Source of the DNA: CAZPEV01 sp964585635 | Lineage (GTDB): Bacteria; Zixibacteria; MSB-5A5; GN15; JAAZOE01 | DNA length: 8,574 nt | Assembly: GCA_964585635.1 (NCBI GenBank) | Contig: CAZPEV010000144.1 | Span: forward strand, 1 to 8,574 | Direction: 5' to 3' | In this document: piece after piece, positions 1 to 7,000 of the stretch | Layout: each line of letters starts with the position of its first letter | Position numbering within the stretch: the stretch's first letter is position 1 | Program-made: the position numbers and the translations under genes | The notes under the pieces: generated by a model | Database searches by the model: none | Seen by the model: only the letters and a program-made list of their open reading frames with translations | What the model was told of the DNA's origin: nothing

Positions 1-119
1 CACTCTCAGATATCCGGCTATTGGCGCAAGGCGGCGTGATACTCCTTCCTTAATCGATTTATGCATATATGCTTGTATCTGTGCCCAGCCTCATTTTTAT
101 GGCCGGGGGCCGAATCCGC
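1..119. other. Non-coding leader upstream of the promoter
   Basis: No convincing gene is seen here on either strand; a reverse-strand open frame that covers it runs on into the binding-protein gene and resembles no protein I know. It contains a perfect 10-bp palindrome, GCATATATGC, at 63-72, which would sit about 80-90 bases before the expected transcription start and could be a regulator site, though nothing else supports that. A short GGCC-GGG-GGCC repeat occurs at 101-111. The upstream gene, if any, lies outside the window. Confidence 0.5.
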
Positions 120-148
120 TTGCCATACCGCTTTGATTCCATTATAAT
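120..148 (+). promoter_or_regulatory. Sigma-70-type promoter of the transporter-mannosidase operon
   Basis: A -35 box TTGCCA (120-125, five of six consensus bases) and a perfect -10 box TATAAT (143-148) are separated by exactly 17 bases. Transcription would begin near 155, leaving an untranslated leader of roughly 60 bases before the first gene. The -10 is followed by a T-rich run. No other comparably good promoter is obvious in the short gaps between the four genes, so this one probably drives all of them. This call is pattern-based; the organism's sigma factor preferences are unknown. Confidence 0.7.
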
Positions 149-216
149 TTTTTTCGGAAAATATTAGAGCATGCAAACTATGCCCGAGAACACCCAAAAT
201 CCTCGCGGAGTATTCA

Positions 217-1173
217 ATGCGCAAAATGGCATTTCCGGCTGCAACACTCGTTGCCCTGGCGTTGCTGTTACTGGCGGCGGGATGCGGCAAAAGCGATCAA
301 GCTGAAAAGAAAGTTGATGCTTCGGAGAAACAGCAATCCGGCCTGACGATTGGGGTCTCACTCTTGACTCGGACACACCCCTTTTACCAGGATCTTGAGG
401 CGGGCCTCAAAGAGGAAGCGGCTGCCAATGGGTACACCCTTCTGGTCACCGCCGGCGAATTTGATGTCGCCAGACAGAAAGACCAGATTCAGGATTTCAT
501 CGTCCGCAAGGTCGACGCCATCATTGTCTCGCCCTGCGATTCCAAGTCGATTGGAACGGCGATAAAGTCAGCCAACGATGCTGGAATTCCGGTGTTTACG
601 GCGGATATCGCCTGCCTGGCGGAGGGAGTCAAGGTCGTATCGCATATTGCCTCCGATAATGTCGCCGGCGGCCGGCTGGCGGCCCAAGCCGTTGCCAAGG
701 CGCTTGGTGGAACCGGGAAGGTGGCAATCATCGATCATCCCGAGGTAGAATCAGTCATCCAGCGGGTAAAGGGGTTTGAAGAGGAACTGGCCCAAACCAA
801 AGGGATTCAAGTTGTCGCCAAGTTGTCCGGACATGGCGTCAAGGATCAGGCATTTCGCACGGCCGAGGATATTCTGCAATCGCACCCCGACCTCAATGCT
901 ATTTTCGGCATCAATGATGATTGCGCGCTGGGAGCACTGGCAGCCGTGGAGAAAGCGGGAAAATCAGGACGGGTGATAATCGTCGGCTTCGACGCTGTAC
1001 CGGAGGCACGCGATGCTATTAAAGCAGGGAAAATCTACGCCGACGTCATTCAAAAACCGATCGAAATCGGAAGGGAAACCATCGACGCCATCAAGACCTA
1101 CATCGCCGGCGGTTCGGTGCCCCCGACTATTTTGATCCCCTGCGCCCTGTTCAGTCGGGAAGATGCCCGCTGA
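217..1173 (+). CDS. Sugar ABC transporter substrate-binding lipoprotein (RbsB-like)
   Basis: This 318-residue protein is the extracytoplasmic receptor of the importer encoded with it. It opens with a lipoprotein signal: a charged start (MRK), a hydrophobic stretch at about 5-19 and a lipobox ending LAAGC, so Cys23 should be lipidated. A spacer of low complexity (about 24-42) follows, then the two-lobed periplasmic-binding fold of the ribose/galactose family (Peripla_BP_4 type). Family landmarks are HPFYQ at 54-58, the TAD of strand 4 at 128-130, SHIASDN at 142-148, the QRVKGF helix at 182-187, INDD at 232-235 and GFDAVPEA at 257-264. The start ATG has GCGGAG six bases upstream; an alternative ATG lies three codons in. 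The last 11 bases overlap the usual ATPase start, as expected for one operon. Against E. coli RbsB, several pocket residues differ (remembered alignment), arguing against ribose as ligand. The family is certain; the sugar is unknown. Confidence 0.93.
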   Translation: MRKMAFPAATLVALALLLLAAGCGKSDQAEKKVDASEKQQSGLTIGVSLLTRTHPFYQDLEAGLKEEAAANGYTLLVTAGEFDVARQKDQIQDFIVRKVDAIIVSPCDSKSIGTAIKSANDAGIPVFTADIACLAEGVKVVSHIASDNVAGGRLAAQAVAKALGGTGKVAIIDHPEVESVIQRVKGFEEELAQTKGIQVVAKLSGHGVKDQAFRTAEDILQSHPDLNAIFGINDDCALGALAAVEKAGKSGRVIIVGFDAVPEARDAIKAGKIYADVIQKPIEIGRETIDAIKTYIAGGSVPPTILIPCALFSREDAR

Positions 1174-2665
1174 CGGCAAGAATAATGGAGGGCCGGCCAT
1201 CTTGACGATGGCCGGGATCCGCAAAGCATTTCCGGGTGTCCAGGCGATCAGTTCGGCCGATTTTGATCTTCGGGCAGGCGAGATTCACGCTCTGGTTGGA
1301 GAAAATGGCGCCGGCAAAAGTACCTTAATAAAAATTCTAACCGGCGTGTACCGAGCCGATGCCGGATTGATTGCGCTGAATGGTTGCCGGATCGATCTGC
1401 ACTCTCCGATCGACGCGCACAAAAATGGAATCGCCGCGATTTATCAGGAATTCACCCTTATTCCCGTGATGACCGTTCGCGAAAATCTCTTCCTGGGTCG
1501 CGAGAAGTCCCGGTGGGCATTTATCAACGCCGCCTCTGAGCGGCGGGCGGCAGCGGCGATTTTTAAAAAAATGGGCGTTGATATCGATCCCGAATCGCGT
1601 GTCTCCGACCTGAGCGTTGCCCGCCAGCAATTAGTCGAAATTGCGCGGGCGCTCTTGATCGACGCCGGAATTCTTGTTCTGGACGAACCAACGGCGGCGT
1701 TGACTCCGCCGGAAGTAGCCGGCCTTTTTGCCATCCTGAAAGACCTTGCCGAGCGGGGCATATCAATCGTCTTTATCAGTCATCGGCTCTACGAAATCTT
1801 TGCGGTCGCTGACCGGGTCACAATCATGCGCGACGGCCAGACCGTCGAAACCGCCAAAACCTCTGACTTGACTCGTCGTCGCCTGATTGAGCAGATGGTT
1901 GGCCGCACACTTGAGGAGGAATTTCCCAAGCTGCCGTCGCCCCGGGGAGACGTCGGATTCGAGGTGCGGCATCTATCGGGCGGCCCGGTCCATGAGGTTT
2001 CCTTCAGTGCCCGTCACGGTGAAGTGCTCGGGATCGCGGGATTGATGGGCGCCGGTCGAACTGAGATGGCCCGGCTTATATTCGGGGCTGATCCCAGGAC
2101 GAGCGGCGAAATATTCATATCGGGCAGACCAATCGACATACGATCCCCGCGCGATGCCATCGCTTTCGGGATATGCCTGCTGACCGAGGACCGCAAAGCC
2201 CAGGGATTGGTCCTCGGTGCATCGGCCCGGGACAATTTTTCACTGCCCAACCTGCGCGCCTTTTCCCGGCTGGGATTTATCGATCACGGTCTTGAGAGCT
2301 TGCGGTTCTTGGATCAAGTCAACAAGCTCAATATCCGTATCGCCGGACCGCAGCAGCGGGCGGAAGAGCTATCGGGCGGCAACCAGCAGAAATTATTGGT
2401 GGCCCGCTGGCTGGAAACCAATTCTCAGGTTATTATCTTTGATGAACCTACCCGAGGAATCGACGTCGGCGCCAAATATGAAATGTATCTCTTGATAAAT
2501 GACCTCGCGGCGCAAGGGAAAATCATCATTGTTATATCCTCTGAACTTCCGGAAATTCTGGGCATCAGCGATCGGATACTGGTTATGCGGGAGGGAAGAA
2601 TGACCGGAGAGATTGTCGATGCTCGCCGGGCAACGCCGGAAGAGATCATGGCGCTGGCAGTATAA
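1163..2665 (+). CDS. Sugar ABC transporter ATPase with two nucleotide-binding domains (RbsA/MglA-like)
   Basis: This cytoplasmic protein of up to 500 residues powers sugar import and belongs to the CUT2 subfamily, where two ATPase domains are fused. Domain 1 has Walker A GENGAGKST (46-54), Q-loop Gln95, a degenerate signature LSVARQQ (150-156), Walker B LVLDEPT (171-177) and H-loop His207. Domain 2 has the degenerate Walker A GLMGAGRTE (293-301) with Arg in place of Lys, an intact signature LSGGNQQK (403-410) and Walker B IIFDEPTRGIDVG (424-436). This asymmetry is normal for the family. The ATG at 1163 overlaps the binding-protein gene and has only a weak ribosome site two bases away. A TTG at 1202, nine bases after GGAGGG, would give a 487-residue protein beginning directly before the family's GI.KAFPGV motif and is a serious alternative; an in-frame ATG at 1208 is another. 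The permease follows after 32 bases. Confidence 0.95.
   Translation: MPADGKNNGGPAILTMAGIRKAFPGVQAISSADFDLRAGEIHALVGENGAGKSTLIKILTGVYRADAGLIALNGCRIDLHSPIDAHKNGIAAIYQEFTLIPVMTVRENLFLGREKSRWAFINAASERRAAAAIFKKMGVDIDPESRVSDLSVARQQLVEIARALLIDAGILVLDEPTAALTPPEVAGLFAILKDLAERGISIVFISHRLYEIFAVADRVTIMRDGQTVETAKTSDLTRRRLIEQMVGRTLEEEFPKLPSPRGDVGFEVRHLSGGPVHEVSFSARHGEVLGIAGLMGAGRTEMARLIFGADPRTSGEIFISGRPIDIRSPRDAIAFGICLLTEDRKAQGLVLGASARDNFSLPNLRAFSRLGFIDHGLESLRFLDQVNKLNIRIAGPQQRAEELSGGNQQKLLVARWLETNSQVIIFDEPTRGIDVGAKYEMYLLINDLAAQGKIIIVISSELPEILGISDRILVMREGRMTGEIVDARRATPEEIMALAV
1187..1215 (+). promoter_or_regulatory. Shine-Dalgarno plus perfect 9-bp hairpin at the ATPase start
   Basis: GGAGGG (1187-1192) is directly followed by CCGGCCATC (1193-1201), the loop TTGAC (1202-1206) and GATGGCCGG (1207-1215), which is the exact reverse complement of the left arm. 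The candidate TTG start sits in the loop and the in-frame ATG at 1208 in the right arm. The hairpin begins 20 bases after the binding-protein stop codon. By analogy with malE-malF and similar operons, such a structure could shield the upstream message from 3' decay and lower ATPase translation, giving more binding protein than ATPase. The pairing is directly visible; the role is inference. Confidence 0.55.
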
Positions 2666-2697
2666 GGCAAATTCTGGCGAATGATGGAATAGTCAGA

Positions 2698-4056
2698 ATG
2701 AAATCATCGGCGAAAAGTAAGACACGAAACGGGATGTCTCGCTTTGTGCACGATTATGGAATGCTGGGGGTATTGCTCCTCTTGTGTACTCTCTTTTCCA
2801 TTCTTACTCTTCGCGAGCAGTACCCGACCGGCGTCCAGGCCGCCGCCTCCCTTGCGAGGAAGCTGCCAGAGGTGGCCCCCAGCGGATGCGGCGTACTGAT
2901 TGTCGTCCGTGGCGGTCATGAAGACAGCCTGTTTGCGGCATCGCTCAATCAGAAGATCAAGGAGAGCGGATATACCAGTCGGGGTATTATCTCCGGCGAT
3001 CCTGCCGCCGTCCGCGCCGCCCTGACAGCCTACCCGGACTCGGCCAATCAAGTGCAACTGATCGCAACAACACAACCATACGTTCCGATACTGCAGGCCA
3101 TGCGAAAGGAAATAAGATCCTTTCAACATACAGCTACTGTCGCCCCGCCCTCTCATCGCTGGCCGACCTTCCTTCTCCCGGACAATATCCGCAACGTGGC
3201 CAATCAAATCACGGTGATCGCCATCATCGCGATCGGTATGACCATGGTAATCATTTCGGGGGGAATCGATTTGTCCGTGGGCAGCTTGATCGCCCTGTCG
3301 GCGGTGGTCATTGCCTGGCTGATCGAGCTCTTCGGCGGCGAGACGGCCGGGGCCGGGGCCATGATTCTGGCCGGGGCGGCGGCCATATTATTGTGCGGCG
3401 CCTCCGGGGCCTTCAGCGGCCTGATGATAACCCGCTTTCGCATTCCGCCATTCATCGCCACCCTGGCCATCATGCAGGTCGCCGCCGGTACCGGATACAT
3501 AATATCGCAGGGAAAGCCGATCTATCATCTTCCCGAGAGCTTTATCTGGCTGGGCCGCGGAGCTGAGCCAATTCTGGAAATCCCGTATGCCGTCATTTTG
3601 ATGGCGGCACTATACATTATTGCCCACGTCGTCATGACCCGCACCACCCTGGGGCGGTACATTTACGCGGTCGGCGGCAATATGGAAGCGGCACGACTCT
3701 CCGGTATCCGAGTCAGACTCATTCTATTTATCGTGTATACAATCTGCGGCATGCTGGCCGGGCTGGGCGGAATTATCATGGCCTCACAGCTAAAAAGCGG
3801 CGCCCCGACCTTCGGTCTGACCTATGAATTGTATGTTATCGCGGCGGTCGTTGTCGGCGGCACCAGTCTCAGCGGCGGCGAAGGACGGATTCTTGGCACC
3901 TTGATTGGCGCCTTTGTGATTGCCGTCATCCAGAATGGTATGAATCTTACCAACGTCGAGAGTTACACCCAGAAAGTAATTCTCGGGGTCGTCATTCTGG
4001 GCGCCGTTCTCCTTGACAGGTTAAAACAGCAGAGATTCAGATTGAAGCCATTCTAA
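2698..4056 (+). CDS. Sugar ABC transporter permease with extra extracytoplasmic domain (RbsC-like)
   Basis: This 452-residue inner-membrane protein forms the translocation channel of the importer (BPD_transp_2 family). A basic cytoplasmic start (1-20) leads to membrane segment 1 (about 21-38). Next come about 120 residues (40-158) with no membrane segment, which should lie outside the cytoplasm, then the usual core from about 165 to 440. Core landmarks are GGIDLSVGS (188-196), ATLAIMQ (254-260), the ATPase-contact loop GRYIYAVGGNMEAARLSGI (319-337) and GGTSLSGGEG (387-396). E. coli RbsC is about 320 residues, so the insertion explains the extra length. The inserted part has alternating strands and helices (for example GVLIVV at 65-70 and VQLIATTQ at 119-126) and looks like one lobe of a sugar-binding protein. 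I recall similar insertions in Planctomycete permeases. The ATG at 2698 has only a weak GGAA eight bases upstream; Met13 is a less likely start because it removes part of the basic tail. Confidence 0.93.
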   Translation: MKSSAKSKTRNGMSRFVHDYGMLGVLLLLCTLFSILTLREQYPTGVQAAASLARKLPEVAPSGCGVLIVVRGGHEDSLFAASLNQKIKESGYTSRGIISGDPAAVRAALTAYPDSANQVQLIATTQPYVPILQAMRKEIRSFQHTATVAPPSHRWPTFLLPDNIRNVANQITVIAIIAIGMTMVIISGGIDLSVGSLIALSAVVIAWLIELFGGETAGAGAMILAGAAAILLCGASGAFSGLMITRFRIPPFIATLAIMQVAAGTGYIISQGKPIYHLPESFIWLGRGAEPILEIPYAVILMAALYIIAHVVMTRTTLGRYIYAVGGNMEAARLSGIRVRLILFIVYTICGMLAGLGGIIMASQLKSGAPTFGLTYELYVIAAVVVGGTSLSGGEGRILGTLIGAFVIAVIQNGMNLTNVESYTQKVILGVVILGAVLLDRLKQQRFRLKPF

Positions 4057-4074
4057 AGGAATCGATGGGCTAAC

Positions 4075-4081
4075 AGGAGGT
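4075..4081 (+). promoter_or_regulatory. Strong Shine-Dalgarno of the mannosidase gene
   Basis: AGGAGGT is a full-length match to the 16S anti-Shine-Dalgarno and ends three bases before the ATG at 4085. It is clearly better than the sites of the three transporter genes and fixes the start of the large enzyme, placing a hydrophobic signal peptide at its N-terminus. It suggests independent, efficient translation rather than coupling to the permease. Confidence 0.75.
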
Positions 4082-4084
4082 AAC

Positions 4085-7000
4085 ATGCGCACGACCATAA
4101 TCCTGGCGGTTGCCATTATGCAATTCGGCGGCATCTGCGGACAGACATTGACCGCGCCGGATTCGGCCGGATCTCCGAAACGGGATCTGTATGTTGTCGC
4201 CACGTCGCACCTGGACACGCAATGGCGATGGACTATCCGGAATACGATCGATGAATATGTGCCGGCGACCTTTCGGGATAATTTTGCGCTGATGGACAAG
4301 TATCCGCATTATACCTTCAGCTTCGAGGGAGCTTTTCGCTATATGTTGTTGAAGGAATATTATCCCGATCTATATGAACGGGCCAAGAAGTACATTGCGG
4401 ACGGACGGTGGCGGCTGGCCGGGAGCTGGGTCGACGCCGTTGATGTCAATATGCCCTCCTTTGAATCTCTAGTGCGACAGGCGCTGTATGGCAATGGTTT
4501 CTTTAAACGGGAGTTCGGCAAAACCAGCCGTGATATCCTATTACCTGACTGCTTTGGGTTTGGGTATGCCCTGCCTTCGATCGCCGCGCACTGCGGCCTC
4601 AAGAGTTTCTCGACTCAAAAGCTGACCTGGGGATCATCGGTCGGCGTGCCGTTCGATATTGGCGTCTGGGAAGGGGTCGATGGTTCGTCGCTGGCAGCCG
4701 CGCTCAACCCCGGCGATTACGTCAGTCATATCAAGGACGATCTCAGCCGCGACACGGTCTGGGCGAGAGCAATCGATCGCCAGGGTGAAAAAAGCGGTCT
4801 CTTTGCCGCCTATCGCTATTTCGGCACCGGTGATACCGGCGGTTCGCCCGATTCGAATTCGGTTAAGTGGCTGGAACGGTCGATAAGCAGCGATGGTCCC
4901 GTTATGGTTCACAGTATCGGCTCTGACGATCTGGCCGATATAGTGGCATCATCAGACAGCGCCAAACTTCCGCACTATAAAGGCGAACTGCTCATGAAGC
5001 GTCATGGGGTGGGATGCTATACGTCGGAAGCGGCCATGAAACGCTGGAACCGCAAGAATGAGCTCTTGGGCAACGCCGCCGAGCGAGCGGCCGTCATCGC
5101 ACATCTTTTGACCGGCGCTGACTACCCCCATCAGGAATTGAAAGACACCTGGATCAGGTTTCTGTGGCATCAATTTCATGATGATCTGACCGGCACAAGC
5201 ATTCCCGAGGCCTACGAGTTTTCATGGAGCGATGAAATTCTGTGTCAGAACCGATTCGCCGGCATTCTTGAGTATGCGGTCGAGACGACAGCGCCGTTGT
5301 TCGATACGCGGGGGAAAGGGGTGCCGATTCTGGTATTCAATCCGCTATCGATCGACCGCGAGGATATCGTGGAAGCAACCGTCGTATACGATTCGACCCA
5401 CGCCGCACCGGCGCGGATAAATGTCTTCGGCCCGGATCGCAAAATGGTGCCGTCACAAATTACGGCGGCATGGAAGGACTCTCTGAAAATAATCTTTTTG
5501 GCCAGAGTCCCCTCAATCGGATATGCCGTCTATGATGTGCGCTCGGCCGATGAAGTTTCCGGTCCCGACACGGGATTGAAAGTGACCACCTCCCGGCTCG
5601 AAAATATGCGCTATATCGTTGCCGTTAACGAAAACGGCGACGTCTCCTCGATTTATGATAAGGCCGCAAAACGGGAATGTCTGGCTCAGCCGATCGCCTT
5701 TCAACTTATCTTCGACAAACCCAAACAGTGGCCCTCATGGGAAATTCAGTATGAAGATATAATCACCCCGCCGAGGGCAATTGTCGCCGGCAAGCCGGAA
5801 ATACGGATATTGGAAAATGGTCCGGCGCGGGTGGCGCTTCAGGTGACGCGCAAAACCGAAGAATCGGTCTTCCGAACAATCATACGCCTTGGCGCCGGCC
5901 AAGCCGGAGACGTGGTTGAATTCGAAAATGACATTGATTGGTACGAACGCGAAACGCTCTTGAAGGCGGCCTTCAACTTCAGCACCTCGAACGACAGCGT
6001 CACCTATGACCTTGGCCTGGGTACGATCAAGCGCGGAGTCAACAAACCGGAGCTTTATGAGGTTCCTGCCCACCAATGGGCGGACATGACGTCGAAATCC
6101 GGCGACTATGGCGTCGCCGTGCTTAACGATTGCAAGTATGGATGGGATCATCCTGATTCCGGCACCCTCCGCCTTTCGCTCATACATACCCCCGGCGTCT
6201 TCGATAATTGGTCATGGGTGAAAGATCAAGGTTCGCAGGATAACGGGCATCACCAGTTTCTCTTTGCCGTCGCCGGACATGAAGGGGACTGGCGGGATGG
6301 CGGCGTACCGTGGCAAGGCGCCCGCATAAATGAACCGCTGGTGCCTTTCCAGACCACGGCGCATAAGGGCGTGCTGGGCAAATCGTATTCTCTTGTCGAA
6401 ATATCGGGCGTTGGCTCCGGCGTGACGCAATCATCCAATGATGGCACGCCGGGTGTAATGATCAACGCCGTTAAACTGGCTGAAAGCGGCGACGACATTG
6501 TCATAAGGCTCAAAGAACTGACCGGCCGGGATCAGGCGGTGAATATCTCCTTAACGGGTGAAGTTCTCAGCGCCCGACGGGTCGATGGTGTCGAAAATCC
6601 TCAGGGATCAATCGCGCTCGGTCGCGAGGGGTCCCTTCCAGTAAAACTGCGCCCCTATCAGCCGTTCGCGATGGCGGTCAAAGCAAAGATTCTCTCCGAC
6701 AAATCTGCCGCCGGACTCGAATGCCGGTCGTTGGAACTGCCCTACGATATCGATGGTGTCAGTCTGGACAGCGACAGGAAAGACGGCGACTTTGATGGTG
6801 CCGGCAATACCCTGGCAGGGGAATTGATCCCCGACACGATGATGTACCGGGCGATCCCGTTTGTGTTCGGCCCGAAAGAACCCGGGGCGCTCAATGTCGT
6901 GTCGTGCAAAGGCCAATCGCTGACGCTTCCGGAGGGGAAATTCAGCCGCCTCTATTTACTGGTCGCGGCGGTCGGTGGACCGGCCGAGGGAGGTTTCTCG

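Noticed and set aside
169..183. GCAT...ATGC inverted repeat downstream of the promoter, considered as an operator
   Set aside because: Only four base pairs per arm; expected by chance at this length.
2704..3207. Reverse-strand open frame of 167 codons opposite the permease insertion
   Set aside because: The forward protein here is continuous with recognisable permease sequence on both sides. The reverse translation has no family features and no ribosome site that I see.
5735..6187. Reverse-strand open frame of 150 codons inside the mannosidase
   Set aside because: It lies entirely opposite the GH38 C-terminal region, whose forward reading is clearly the real gene; it is a by-product of GC-rich codon usage.
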